64,000 nt of DNA, from positions 682,001 through 746,000 of the forward strand of contig JANQQL010000025.1 of NCBI GenBank assembly GCA_028289345.1, given 5' to 3'. A program made the translations under genes and the position numbers. Below the pieces are notes generated by a model. The model had not been told where the DNA came from. It saw only the letters and a list, made by a program, of their open reading frames with translations, and did no database searches. Source of the stretch: Planctomycetota bacterium. GTDB taxonomy: Bacteria; Planctomycetota; B15-G4; SIAN01. Positions 41,322-51,404 of this stretch are shown here, in pieces; position 1 is the first letter of the stretch; each line of letters begins with the position of its first letter.

Positions 41322-43745
41322 CTACTCGCCTTCGAATGCGTAACCGAGAGCCATCAGCTCGCCGATGAGTTCGTCATCGCGGGCGAGCGCGCTCCCGGAG
41401 TGCGAGCCTTGCATGAAAGCGCTGAGGGCTTGATCCAAGGCACGGATGCGGCGCTGGCAGTTCGGGTCGTCCGCTTCGAAGCGTGAGAATTGCTCGGAAG
41501 AATCCGAGCGAAGGTCGAACCACTCGTATTCCTGCTGTCCCGCGGCGAGGTCGGCGGCACGGTTCCAGATGATCTTTTCGAACGGCCCCCTCAAGGCGTA
41601 ACGCTCCCAATGGAGCTGGCAACGATTCTCGACCAGGACCCTTCGATCGCCCAAGGTTCCTCCTTGGAGCAGCGGCAGTACGCTGGTCCCGTGAATGGGA
41701 AGGGAAGGCGGCGCGATGCCAGTTAGGTCGAGGATCGTGGGAACCACATCCATCAACCAAACGGGCTCGTCCACGCGAGTGCCTCCGGGTGCGCCGGGAT
41801 AATCGAGGATCCACGGCACGCGGATTGTTTCGTCGTACACAGTTCGCCCGTGACCGAGTCCTGCGTGCTCGCCGAACTCTTCCCCATGGTCGGAGGTCAA
41901 CAGAAAGACAAGTTCATCGTCCAACCCGAGGGATCCCATCTGCTCGAAGAGCTTTTTGAGCTCTTGGTCGAGCATGAGGATCGTGGCCTCGTACAGTGCT
42001 GACAGAGCGTCCACGTATTCTGGGCTTCGCTCCTGAGCATCGCGGTTCTTGACCCCGAACGCATGTCGTGGTGCTCGCGTGAGCCCCTGGGTTCTTCGTT
42101 GCTCTGGGTCGATGGCGAGCCGCGCCTCCTCACTCGGGCGGTAGCTGTGCACGAGAAACGTGTGCAGGAACAGGAAGAACGGCCGCCCTTCCTGGGCTTC
42201 GATCCACTCGAGAGCATCTTCGATACGGTGCGAAGACCGATAGCGGGCATTGAATTCGTGGGCTCCTTCGACCGGGATCTGCGGCTGGGACTCGATTGGC
42301 GCAATCAAGTCCAACTCGCTGTAGAGGTCAAAGCCTCGGTCGAAGCCGAATTCCGCCGACACGAACCCTCCACCGCTGAAAGCAGCCGTCACGTAGCCTT
42401 GCTCGCGAAGAATCTCGGCCAGGAACGCCGTTCGATCGGTCGCTCCGGAAAGGGGGTTGCGGTTGATTCGGTGATAGAGAGGGTGTTGTCCCGTCAGCAT
42501 GGTGGCGTGAGACGGAAGGGTGAACGTCGAAGCACTCAACGCGGAGTCGAAGACCACGGCTTGGGCGGCGTATTCATCCAGATGAGGGGAAACAGGGGCC
42601 GAAGCGCCGTAGCACCCGAGCCGGTCCGGCCGAAGGGTGTCGATGGAGACCAGAATGACCGAGGGGCGCTCGCTGTTGCTGCGCGTTCCGACCAGCATGG
42701 GACGAGCCCAGGCGATTTCGTCCGGAGAGTCAACGTGCCCTTGGGCCGAGAATCTCAGATCGACGCGGCGACCGACCCACGGCTTGACCGAGATCGCCAC
42801 TTGTTGCCATCCAAGGTCGGCGGTCTGCTGACGGACTGCCACCACGCGCCGGAACAGGGGCTCTTGAGAGTTTCCGTTAGCCGTGATCGTGAATTCCACC
42901 GGGGTCTGGCCCCATTCCTGGTGGCGACGATGGAGGACCGCGATCCCGGTTTGCAGTTCTTCTGCGCCCTCCGGCACGTCAATGCTCCAGGTGAATGCGC
43001 TGGGAGTCGTACTTCGCCAAGCGTGGCGAGACTGACGGAGGACTTTCACCGGGTGGAACTCCGGATCCGCGGCATTCCCTGGAGAAGTACGAACGAGTTC
43101 TTCGACACGAATGTCGTGAGGTCCCGCCACTGGTGACCCCTGTCCGTTCCAGGTCACTGCCACGATTCGCCGTTTGCCAGCGGAAAGCCGGTAGGTGGTG
43201 TTGTCGGTCGAATCGGGGCGTGGCTTTTCTTTCAGCGGGGTCCGGGGGCGACTGTTTGTGATGGCCTCGGTGAGGCTCGGCGATGCTGGGTCCGGAAACT
43301 CCGAGGCGAGGAATGCATGCAATCCGGTGGGAAGGGTGTTCGGGTCGGTCGGGGTCGGAAACTCCGTTTGCTCGAGATCGATGGATAACCAAGCTTCTTG
43401 ATTGGTCGGGATCTCCCACAGCCAGAGGTAGGAGTGGAGCGTGTCCAAGCAGTCGGCGGCGGGCCCCTGAAGAGTGGGACTGGTTGGCCGTCCCTCCTTG
43501 TCAAATGCGATCAGCAACCCATCGCCGGGGGCGCTCGCAATCGGAATCCAGCGAGCTGCCTTCGCGGGGCCCGGCTCGAATCGAAGCTCACCCACGCCCG
43601 ATTCGGCCCGCACAGGGAGTCTCTGCGGGACATTCGATGTCGTGCGGTGCTCACAGGCCGTCACTGTCCAGAGAGCCGCCCAGGACAGCACGATTCTGGT
43701 TCGTCGCAACGAGAAATGTCGTCGAGATTTGGTCGGGGCAGACAC
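41322..43745 (-). CDS. Sulfatase-like hydrolase, lipoprotein, Thr at nucleophile position
   Basis: The C-terminal ~450 residues are a sulfatase/alkaline-phosphatase-superfamily domain: VILVSIDTLRPDRLGCYG with the metal Asp, then FTLPSHATMLTG and later LLTSDHGEEFGEHAGLGHG. At the position of the formylglycine Cys/Ser the residue is Thr409 (TLPSH), so it is not a canonical sulfatase; Thr nucleophiles occur in other members of the superfamily. The N-terminal ~350 residues are a beta-rich region of unknown family. GTG 43745 is chosen: CGGAGAG stands five bases upstream, and the next residues form a lipobox-like WAALWTVTAC. Starting from 44072 would overlap the divergent YncE-like gene. The protein is likely anchored to a membrane. 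Confidence 0.8.
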   Translation of the reverse strand: MSAPTKSRRHFSLRRTRIVLSWAALWTVTACEHRTTSNVPQRLPVRAESGVGELRFEPGPAKAARWIPIASAPGDGLLIAFDKEGRPTSPTLQGPAADCLDTLHSYLWLWEIPTNQEAWLSIDLEQTEFPTPTDPNTLPTGLHAFLASEFPDPASPSLTEAITNSRPRTPLKEKPRPDSTDNTTYRLSAGKRRIVAVTWNGQGSPVAGPHDIRVEELVRTSPGNAADPEFHPVKVLRQSRHAWRSTTPSAFTWSIDVPEGAEELQTGIAVLHRRHQEWGQTPVEFTITANGNSQEPLFRRVVAVRQQTADLGWQQVAISVKPWVGRRVDLRFSAQGHVDSPDEIAWARPMLVGTRSNSERPSVILVSIDTLRPDRLGCYGASAPVSPHLDEYAAQAVVFDSALSASTFTLPSHATMLTGQHPLYHRINRNPLSGATDRTAFLAEILREQGYVTAAFSGGGFVSAEFGFDRGFDLYSELDLIAPIESQPQIPVEGAHEFNARYRSSHRIEDALEWIEAQEGRPFFLFLHTFLVHSYRPSEEARLAIDPEQRRTQGLTRAPRHAFGVKNRDAQERSPEYVDALSALYEATILMLDQELKKLFEQMGSLGLDDELVFLLTSDHGEEFGEHAGLGHGRTVYDETIRVPWILDYPGAPGGTRVDEPVWLMDVVPTILDLTGIAPPSLPIHGTSVLPLLQGGTLGDRRVLVENRCQLHWERYALRGPFEKIIWNRAADLAAGQQEYEWFDLRSDSSEQFSRFEADDPNCQRRIRALDQALSAFMQGSHSGSALARDDELIGELMALGYAFEGE

Positions 43746-43851
43746 CAAAGCTCTCCGGAATGAGCGGCCGAGGAGGTGGGAGGATAGTAGCCTGGTTCGA
43801 TCGGGTGCGCAGAATCCCGGTCGAATCGGCGTCCTTGAGAGGAATGGAAGA

Positions 43852-44916
43852 ATGAAGCTTTGGGCCTTGGGGTTGATGACCAGCATGCTGAGTGGGGGAG
43901 CGCCGGCGTCGGCGGAGGAGCTCGGCGGGACGCTGCTCGTCCTCAACAAATCCGAGGCTTCGGTGTCCTTCCTTTCCTGCGCCACTGGCAAAGAGATCGG
44001 GCGAGCGCCGACGGGAGACGGCCCCCACGAAGTCGCGATTTCCCCGGATGGACGAACCGCGGTCGTCGGCAACTATGGAACTCGGGTGCCTGGTTCCACG
44101 CTGACCGTGGTCGCGATGCCGTCGATGGCGGTCACCAAGACCATCGACCTGGGCGATTACCACCGCCCCCATGGCATCGCGTTCCTCCCGGAAGGCCAGC
44201 ACGTGGTGGTGACTTGCGAGGCCGAGAAGGCCGTGCTCGAAGTCGACGTGAAAAGTGGCGAGGTCGTTCAAGTCAGCAGCACGGAGCAAGAAATCAGCCA
44301 CATGTTGGGACTCCACCCCGAGGGGGAACTGGCATTTGTCGCCAACATCGGTTCGGGTTCGGTGAGTGTTCTCGATCTGGAAGCCGGCGAGTTGATCGAA
44401 ATCGTGGAAACCGGTGCCGGCGCCGAGGGCGTCGATGTCTCTCCGGACGGGAAGGAAGTGTGGGTGGGCAACCGCGACGCGAACAACCTCACCATCCTGG
44501 ACCCCGACACCCTCGAAATCACCGAGACCCTTGGGTGTCCTTCGTTTCCGATTCGCGTGAAGTTCACTCCTGACGGTCAGCGGGTTCTGGTCTCCAACGC
44601 CCGTAGCGCTGACGTCGCCGTCTTCGACGCGGCGACCCGAAAGGAACTGGCCCGAATTCCCATGAAGGTGGAGGCGGTGAGTGATCGTCAGGACCGCTTG
44701 TTTGGCGACTCCTTTGGGGAGAGCCCTGTGCCCGTCGGGATTCTGATCGAGCCCGATGGGAAGCGGGCATTCATCGCGAACACCAACGCCGACGTGGTGA
44801 GTGTCATTGATCTGGAAAAGCTGGCGGTGGTCGATCGCTGGAGAGCGGGGAAAGAGCCGGACGGGTTGGGGTACACCGCGGTGGAGTGTGGGGTGGGGGA
44901 GGAACCTGCTCGCTGA
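43852..44916 (+). CDS. YncE-like beta-propeller protein, exported
   Basis: This 354-residue secreted protein has the YVTN/YncE-type seven-bladed propeller pattern: GTLLVLNKSEASVSFL, GPHEVAISPDGRTAVVGNYG, HGIAFLPEGQHVVVTCEAEK, GVDVSPDGKEVWVGNRDANNLTI and KRAFIANTNADVVSVID. The signal sequence is LGLMTSMLSGGAPASA from ATG 43852, preceded by GAGAGGA and GGAAG. The gene is divergent from the sulfatase-like gene by 106 bases. Proteins of this kind often bind nucleic acids or a redox partner. No catalytic residues are apparent. Confidence 0.85.
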   Translation: MKLWALGLMTSMLSGGAPASAEELGGTLLVLNKSEASVSFLSCATGKEIGRAPTGDGPHEVAISPDGRTAVVGNYGTRVPGSTLTVVAMPSMAVTKTIDLGDYHRPHGIAFLPEGQHVVVTCEAEKAVLEVDVKSGEVVQVSSTEQEISHMLGLHPEGELAFVANIGSGSVSVLDLEAGELIEIVETGAGAEGVDVSPDGKEVWVGNRDANNLTILDPDTLEITETLGCPSFPIRVKFTPDGQRVLVSNARSADVAVFDAATRKELARIPMKVEAVSDRQDRLFGDSFGESPVPVGILIEPDGKRAFIANTNADVVSVIDLEKLAVVDRWRAGKEPDGLGYTAVECGVGEEPAR

Positions 44917-45309
44917 AGCTGGGGTGAGCGTTTCCGGGTGGATGAAGTCCCCGAGTCAGGAATTGAAGCCTGTTTCGCCTGTCGTCCGGCCCTCATGGTT
45001 GGAGACGATCGAGATGCGGATTCCCTGCCAGTATTCCCGTGGCGATGGGGTCTCCGGGTTGTCAGGAAACAGGAACGGTTCTCTCTGCGCAGGATGCAAT
45101 GCCTGGTCAAGAGAGAAGAGGTGATTCCCTCGGTCGCGGACGTACCAGTCTCGCGAGATAGTTCTCGAAAAAAACAGAACTTCCCCGTGCAACGAGCGCC
45201 GTCGTTGATCGCGTTGCTGGTCGCGGGGTCTCCCCGTTTCTCGAGAACTATTCTTCTCGTTCCGTACGTCACGGTGGTGCAATTCTCATGAACTCAGGAG
45301 CGCATCACC
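44917..45309. other. Intergenic region upstream of RHS gene
   Basis: Nearly 400 bases carry no gene with a recognised family. A minus-strand frame at 44956-45282 (108 codons) has a fairly balanced composition but no ribosome site or homologue I recognise, so I leave it out. The clearest structure is the long inverted repeat at 45158-45251. The promoter of the RHS gene should be here; AGGAG lies just upstream of its start. Confidence 0.45.
45158..45251. repeat. 11-bp inverted repeat with long spacer
   Basis: ATAGTTCTCGA (45158-45168) and TCGAGAACTAT (45241-45251) are perfect inverted copies separated by 72 bases, ending 58 bases before the RHS start. The first arm is followed by a run of seven A. 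It might be a binding-site pair or the ends of a tiny mobile remnant. Confidence 0.45.
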
Positions 45310-48300
45310 ATGAACGGAAGCTTTGCATTGTTGTGGGCCGTGGCCATTTCTCTTTTCTTCTCTCCGGCGCTGGCGCAAGCCCAGGACCCGCCGAGTCAAC
45401 AGGCGGAAGACAATCAGTCGTCCGACGACAACGTCGACGAAAAAGAAGATGGTGATCCCGTCCAGCTGGGGACTGGAAATCTCACGTTCGACGAGACGGA
45501 CCTGGAGATCCCGGGCCGCGGAATGAATCTCGAGATCAAGCGCACCTACCGGAGTGGCACGGCGGTCACCACAGCCCTCGGCCCCAAATGGGATTTGAAC
45601 TGGTTCAAGCGGATCGTCGTCGAGTACGCGCCATTCTCATCGGATCCGCCCCAGCAGTGCTTTGGTCCGGGAGCTCTCGTTTCGGGTGTCTATTACTACG
45701 ACGGCGCGACCCGCATCGATTTCACTCCCCCGAATGGCAACTTCTTTGACATGCCGAACGGATACTTCGCAAAGCTGAAAGCGATCCAGGACAGCCCGGA
45801 TGGTCACTTCGTGCCGATTCGATTCGAGATGCGCTTCCAGGACGGCATGCTCTACGTCTTCGAAACGAATGACACGACCTCTCCGTACATGGGAGGCTGT
45901 AGCCAGACTTTTTACCTGAACTCCGTGACGGATGCCCAGGGCAACCAGATCCTCTTGGAGTACGAGGACGTCGGTTATCAGCGACTTTCGAAGATGTTCG
46001 ATGTGTTTGGTCGACAGGTCGACTTTTTCTACGACAGCAACGACCAGCTCCAGGCAATTCAAGACTTCGACAGCCGCCGGGTGGAGTATTCGTACGACGC
46101 GGGCCGGCTTCACGAAGTCCGCTCGCCGGTGGTCGTGGGGACGTCGACGGCGAACGACTTCCCTCAGGGGAAGACGCGGCGCTACGGTTATGGCGATGCC
46201 GCCGACCCGGCGCTGGCGGAGAAGATTCTCACCATCACCCAGCCCAATGAAGTGGCCGCGGGAGGTTCTTCGTCTTTGGTGAACACCTACGATGCCGCGG
46301 GCGACCGTGTGGTGGCCCAGATTGTCGGTGGCACCAATGCGAGCGGAGTTGCCGCCGGTGGGCGTTATGTGTTCCTGTATGAGAACCACGGCAGCGCGAT
46401 CAACTGGGGCTGGTTCCAGGAAACTGGCCGGACCCTCGTCATCAGTCCCAACGGGAATGTGTCGCTGACGATTTTCGACAAGGATGGTCGAGACTTTCTT
46501 TCGTACCAATTCACCGGACGCCTCGATCCCCAGGACTCCGCCTTCGACGACCCAACGTCGGTGAGCATCAGTTCGCTGGTGGCCACCTCGGTAGACACCG
46601 AGGTCAACGCCAAGGACGAAGGGGCGAATTTCTTGCGATCCACCGCTCCCTCCTACGTGGCGCCACTCCGCATCGACGACCCCGGCAGCTACTTCACGAA
46701 AAAGGTCACCAACTCTCACGGCTTGGTGACAGAGCTGGAAACGTCGGGCAAGCGGACGGTGTCCGTCTACGACGAACTGAGTCCTGATCGATTTCAGCAA
46801 GGCAACCTGCTTCGTCAGGAAGAGCATCCGGTGCCGGACGATGGCTCCGCGCCACTGATCCGCACTTGGGCCTACGAGCCGGTGTACAACGCGGTGCGTG
46901 TCAAGGTGGATCCTCGCGGAAATGACCCATCCTATCTGCCACCCAACGGAGGCACGACCAGCCCGGCGAGGTACGCCACGGTTTCAACCTTCGACTATCA
47001 GGAAAACGATATTCAAGACATCTTTAACCCAGTGAATCAGATCGCTGGCGAGTGGGACATCGACATGTTGCAAGCCAGCATGTTTGCCGCCGTGCCAGGA
47101 ATCGCCTCGTTCGTGAACGAAATCGAGAGTTCGGACAAACTGTGGGAGGTGAACGGTGACGGGAGTATCTTTCAGTACGCCGGTCGCGTGATTCGAACCA
47201 CGCTGCCGACTGCGCAGTATGTAGAGCCGCAGACCGCTTCTTGGGTCACTCCGGTCCTTGCCCCTCAGACGGCTGAGACGTTTGCTCAGTTCAACGACTT
47301 CGGCAGTGTCATGTCGCTTGTCAATGCCGAGGGAGAAGAAACTCTCTTCTACTACTTTGACGAACTGGATCCGACGGGCCAGCAGGGAGCGCCCTCGGCC
47401 AATGGGGGAGGGCTTCTCGCGAAGCGCGAGTTCGACGATGGGACTTCCGAGACCTTCTCGTACAACCTCGTCGGTCATTCGACGGGCGGGACCGATGAAC
47501 GCGGAAATCCGACCGTCCACGAGCGCAACGCGCTTGGGCAGCTCGTGTCGACCACCCTTCCCGACTTGACCGTGTCCTCTCTTCTGTATGACGCGAACGA
47601 CAATGTCGTGGAAACTCGGATCACCAACTCGTCTCCCGAGATCGATCCTCAAACGGCGTGGCCGACCGGGATCAGTGTGACGGACCCCGTTTCTCCCGTG
47701 CTGTCTACGTATCTCACCTACGACATCATGGATGTATTGATCGAAGAGGACCGTCCCGGCGATGCTTCCGGACGCCGGGTGACTCGATATCGCAATGACC
47801 GCGAGGACAACCGGGTTCTGGTCCTTCACCCGGAATGGGGCACGGGTTCCGGGGAGGATGCCAACGACGTGACGTCCATGGTCTACGACGAAAGAGGGTT
47901 GGTGTACTCCGAAACACGAGGGGGTTTGGCCCCCGAGTTCTTGGGGTTGAGTGCACATTCCCAGATCTCTGAGGCGGCCTCGATACCGCCACTGACCTCG
48001 CCGTTGCAAGAGTCGACCGAGCGTTTTCAATACGACGGTCATGGAAACCTGGCGAAGCGCATTGATGGAGAGGGTGAGGAGTGGACCCGGTTCTATGACC
48101 GGTGGAATCGGTTGAACTATCGACTGGACCCTTTGGGCAATCTCGAAGAACTGGTGTGGGACGTGGCCGGCAATCTCGTGGCTTCACGCACCTACGACGG
48201 GCAAACGGGAACGCTCAAGCTCTTGTCCGAGCGCATCGGCCGATTCGACGAGCGCCGACGAGAGTATGAAGTGCATCACCTTCTCGTCGCCGACGATGCC

Positions 48301-51189
48301 GCCTTGGGTGTGAGCGATGGGCCACTGACTCCCAACGACGACTACGCCACCGAACGATCGGTGTTCGACCGGGAAGGCCGCACGATTGTCAGGGCTCGAG
48401 ACAACCGTGACTTCGAGGGTCGCGCCTACGATTCTCGAGGACGTCTGATTCGGTCGTGGGACAGTAGTGGGTTTCACCTGGATGCCGGCGGGGTTTGGAT
48501 CACTCCCGTGGGCAGCGAACGTACCTGGATCTATGACCCGGCCGGGAACGTCCTTCAAGAATCGTTGACGGAATTTCGTGAAGACGGGACCTCGGAAGCG
48601 TTTCACACGTGGCATTGCTACGATTCTCGCAACCGCCGCACCGCGACCATCCGCAATGACGGGAGCACCGAGCGATCCCTGTACGACTCACGGTCGAACT
48701 TGGTGTTTGTCAGCGATGGGAACTCGGCAGACATCGCCTTTGCCCATCTCTTGGGTTTGGACTCGCTCAGCGACCACCAGACGCTCTCGAACCCTCCGCC
48801 GCTGTTTCCCATCAACAACCACGGAAACACTCGGACGATGGAATACGACGACGCCGGACGCCGGGTGAAGCTCCAGCGGCATCAGCGGGTCGGCGGCGTG
48901 GGAAGTGGCGCGATTGATCCGACCCAGGCGGGAGATGGGGTGGTGACGATGGAAACCGGCTATGACAAGAATGACCGGGTGATTGCCCGACGCGACGACG
49001 CCGGGTTCGAGACGGAGTACCAGTTCGATCCCTTGGGGCGTTTGACGGCGACCCTCGATGAGAACGGCGTGGCGCACGCGATCGTCTCTTATGACCGACG
49101 GGACTTGGTGCAGCAGGTCACGGACCAGAATGGTTCGGTGATCACTTCTGGGTACGACGCCAAAGGACGGTTGACCTCACGCTCCATTCAGAAAGCTCCC
49201 GGAGTCCTGGGGGCCGCGAATGAGGCGTTTCAGTATGACGGCATGGATCGCATGGTCAGCGCGACGGACGAAGATGCGAGCGTCACCATTGAATATGACT
49301 CCTTGTCCCGCCGGGTACGAGAAACCCAGAACGGGCAGGTGGTGGTGTCTCTGTTCGATGGGGTGGGGAACATGACCGAGCTGAGCTACCCCGGCGGTCG
49401 TCACCTTCTTCGATCTCATGATGGGCTCAACCGTCTGGAATCGATGACCGACGTCGGTCTAGGCATGCAGATGGAGAGCCGGGAGTACATCGGCTCGCGC
49501 CTGGAACGGCAGGAACGCGCGTTCTTCGGGAGTACCCCGACCGTGGCGAACACGGTCCAGTACGACGCTCGACGGCGAATCGCCGCGACCCAGGGTGTCA
49601 AGCTCGCAACAGGGGCGTCGATCGACCATCGCACCTACACGTGGGACCGCGCTGGGAACAAGCTGTCGCGCACCGACGTCGACACCGGCGTCACCCACGA
49701 CTATCGATACGACTCCCTCTCTCAGCTGGTCGAATCCGAGCGCCAAGGAAGTGTGGGTCAGGATCGGACGATCACCTACACCCTTGACGGCGTCGGAAAT
49801 CGCACGGACGTTGCCGGGGGGCCCGAGCCGGGGCTCTACACTCAGCTCGGACTCGATGCGGGGGTTCATCAGTACACCGCGACGCCGCCGGACCGTCGAT
49901 TCTACGACGATGCGGGCAACCTGACCCGTCAACGGGTCATCCTGAGCGTGTCGGGAGGATTCCCGCCCCAGTACGAGTTCGAAGATCGTCTCATCGCCTA
50001 CGACTATCGCAACCGAATGGTCCGGCATGAGAATGTGGCCACCGGCGTTGTCACGATTTACGGCTATGACCCTCTCGGCCGCCGCATTTCCAAGGGGGTG
50101 GGAGGTGTGGAAACCGTCTACCTGTATCGAGACTTTGAGTGCATCGAAGAGCAGGATGATCAAGCAGCCACGTTGGCGACATTCGTGCACGGAGTCGGCG
50201 CCGATGATCTCGTCGCCATGTGCATCGGTCCAGTCCACTATCTGTACCACAATGATGACCTCGGCAATGTAATGAAGCTGACCAACGTGTTCGGCAATGT
50301 GGCAGAGCGCTACGACTACGAAGACTATGGGCAGCCGCTGAATCCGAACACGTGGGCTCCCCTGTCGGGCGGCTCGTCGATCGGGAATCCGTACCTGTTC
50401 TCCGGCCGGCGCTTCGACGCGGAGTCTGGTTGGTTTTACTTCCGTCACCGCTACCTGGACCCACAAGCCGGTCGCTTCACCACCCGCGATCCGCTGGGGA
50501 TCTGGGAGGACGCGGTGAATCTCGGCAACGGTTACACCTACGTCGGGAACAACCCGTGGAGCCGTCGCGATCGGTCCGGTTTGAAGACCGAGGAGACGCC
50601 AGAAGAGCGTAAAGAACGGCTGATCAACGAAGAGAAGGCGCGTCAGGAGGAAATCGAGCAGCTTCTCAAGGAAGGCAAAATCAGTGAGGCGGAGTACCAG
50701 CTTCTCATGGAGGACTCGAACAAACGCATGGAGGCGCTCGAGGACTTGTCGACGACCGATGCAGAGGCAAGTGAGATGATGGACCTCATTGAGCTTGATG
50801 CTCAGCCGATGGATGACTTCCTAGGATCAATCGACGAACAAGGCGCATCAGATTCCGAAGGAGCATCGGAAGGTGAGTCCGCTGAATCGTCTGGAGAATC
50901 CGATGAGGGCAACGGCAGATGGCGTGTGTCTACGAAAGAGGTGACATACATGAACGATGAAACTGGGAACAGAGCGTCATTGAAAGGAAAAGTCAAATCT
51001 CCAGTCCACGTTGGACATGATGAGAAGTATGGGTTCTACGTGGAAGCGAACTTGGAGTTCAAAGCCTGGGGAGCCGAGGCCAGCTTTGAAGTTCGCTACC
51101 ATCTTCCATTTACGTTGCACTTGAACCCAGATTTCAGTCAGTCGAAATGGCACGGCCAGGAAACCTACTGGATGGGTGGGCGTTACTAG
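45310..51189 (+). CDS. Large RHS/YD-repeat protein with divergent C-terminal tip
   Basis: This 1959-residue exported protein starts with the signal LLWAVAISLFFSPALAQAQ from ATG 45310 (AGGAG upstream). A DUF6531-like opening (GDPVQLGTGNLTFDETDLEIPGRG) leads to dozens of YD repeats (YDAAGDRVVAQI, YDKNDRVIARRDDAGFETEYQFDPLGRLTAT). The RHS core end is present at about 1700-1757: GRRFDAESGWFYFRHRYLDP, GRFTTRDPLG, and YVGNNPWSRRDRSG. After that the last ~200 residues change character: a charged coiled coil (EERKERLINEEKARQEEIEQ), an acidic Ser/Glu-rich stretch, and a short beta domain (GFYVEANLEFKAWGAEASFEV). This tip has more AT-rich codons than the core. RHS shells often house C-terminal toxins; no toxin motif or adjacent immunity gene is visible. 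Confidence 0.9.
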   Translation: MNGSFALLWAVAISLFFSPALAQAQDPPSQQAEDNQSSDDNVDEKEDGDPVQLGTGNLTFDETDLEIPGRGMNLEIKRTYRSGTAVTTALGPKWDLNWFKRIVVEYAPFSSDPPQQCFGPGALVSGVYYYDGATRIDFTPPNGNFFDMPNGYFAKLKAIQDSPDGHFVPIRFEMRFQDGMLYVFETNDTTSPYMGGCSQTFYLNSVTDAQGNQILLEYEDVGYQRLSKMFDVFGRQVDFFYDSNDQLQAIQDFDSRRVEYSYDAGRLHEVRSPVVVGTSTANDFPQGKTRRYGYGDAADPALAEKILTITQPNEVAAGGSSSLVNTYDAAGDRVVAQIVGGTNASGVAAGGRYVFLYENHGSAINWGWFQETGRTLVISPNGNVSLTIFDKDGRDFLSYQFTGRLDPQDSAFDDPTSVSISSLVATSVDTEVNAKDEGANFLRSTAPSYVAPLRIDDPGSYFTKKVTNSHGLVTELETSGKRTVSVYDELSPDRFQQGNLLRQEEHPVPDDGSAPLIRTWAYEPVYNAVRVKVDPRGNDPSYLPPNGGTTSPARYATVSTFDYQENDIQDIFNPVNQIAGEWDIDMLQASMFAAVPGIASFVNEIESSDKLWEVNGDGSIFQYAGRVIRTTLPTAQYVEPQTASWVTPVLAPQTAETFAQFNDFGSVMSLVNAEGEETLFYYFDELDPTGQQGAPSANGGGLLAKREFDDGTSETFSYNLVGHSTGGTDERGNPTVHERNALGQLVSTTLPDLTVSSLLYDANDNVVETRITNSSPEIDPQTAWPTGISVTDPVSPVLSTYLTYDIMDVLIEEDRPGDASGRRVTRYRNDREDNRVLVLHPEWGTGSGEDANDVTSMVYDERGLVYSETRGGLAPEFLGLSAHSQISEAASIPPLTSPLQESTERFQYDGHGNLAKRIDGEGEEWTRFYDRWNRLNYRLDPLGNLEELVWDVAGNLVASRTYDGQTGTLKLLSERIGRFDERRREYEVHHLLVADDAALGVSDGPLTPNDDYATERSVFDREGRTIVRARDNRDFEGRAYDSRGRLIRSWDSSGFHLDAGGVWITPVGSERTWIYDPAGNVLQESLTEFREDGTSEAFHTWHCYDSRNRRTATIRNDGSTERSLYDSRSNLVFVSDGNSADIAFAHLLGLDSLSDHQTLSNPPPLFPINNHGNTRTMEYDDAGRRVKLQRHQRVGGVGSGAIDPTQAGDGVVTMETGYDKNDRVIARRDDAGFETEYQFDPLGRLTATLDENGVAHAIVSYDRRDLVQQVTDQNGSVITSGYDAKGRLTSRSIQKAPGVLGAANEAFQYDGMDRMVSATDEDASVTIEYDSLSRRVRETQNGQVVVSLFDGVGNMTELSYPGGRHLLRSHDGLNRLESMTDVGLGMQMESREYIGSRLERQERAFFGSTPTVANTVQYDARRRIAATQGVKLATGASIDHRTYTWDRAGNKLSRTDVDTGVTHDYRYDSLSQLVESERQGSVGQDRTITYTLDGVGNRTDVAGGPEPGLYTQLGLDAGVHQYTATPPDRRFYDDAGNLTRQRVILSVSGGFPPQYEFEDRLIAYDYRNRMVRHENVATGVVTIYGYDPLGRRISKGVGGVETVYLYRDFECIEEQDDQAATLATFVHGVGADDLVAMCIGPVHYLYHNDDLGNVMKLTNVFGNVAERYDYEDYGQPLNPNTWAPLSGGSSIGNPYLFSGRRFDAESGWFYFRHRYLDPQAGRFTTRDPLGIWEDAVNLGNGYTYVGNNPWSRRDRSGLKTEETPEERKERLINEEKARQEEIEQLLKEGKISEAEYQLLMEDSNKRMEALEDLSTTDAEASEMMDLIELDAQPMDDFLGSIDEQGASDSEGASEGESAESSGESDEGNGRWRVSTKEVTYMNDETGNRASLKGKVKSPVHVGHDEKYGFYVEANLEFKAWGAEASFEVRYHLPFTLHLNPDFSQSKWHGQETYWMGGRY

Positions 51190-51404
51190 TCCAGTCGGGG
51201 GCGGTCCCGCTTGCCAGTTGGGGCCGCTCCCAGCCTTCTTGTCTCAACGGTGCGCGCCGATCTCGTTCACTTGATTCACGGATTTGTTCAAAACTATTCC
51301 CCGTCCCCCGTACGCATGCCCCCGCAAAGGTTGCCAGCCATGGCGTCCTCCGGTATTTCCTTGTGGTAAGGGAGTGCAGCGGAGACTGACACGAGAGGAA
51401 AACG

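Noticed and set aside
42063..43136. 357-residue plus-strand frame
   Set aside because: It overlaps the sulfatase-like gene on the other strand and has no motif.
43745..44072. Extended N-terminus of the sulfatase-like protein
   Set aside because: It would overlap the YncE-like gene, and the lipobox and a ribosome site point to GTG 43745.
44956..45282. 108-residue minus-strand frame upstream of the RHS gene
   Set aside because: Composition is plausible, but there is no ribosome site or recognised family, and it spans the inverted repeat.
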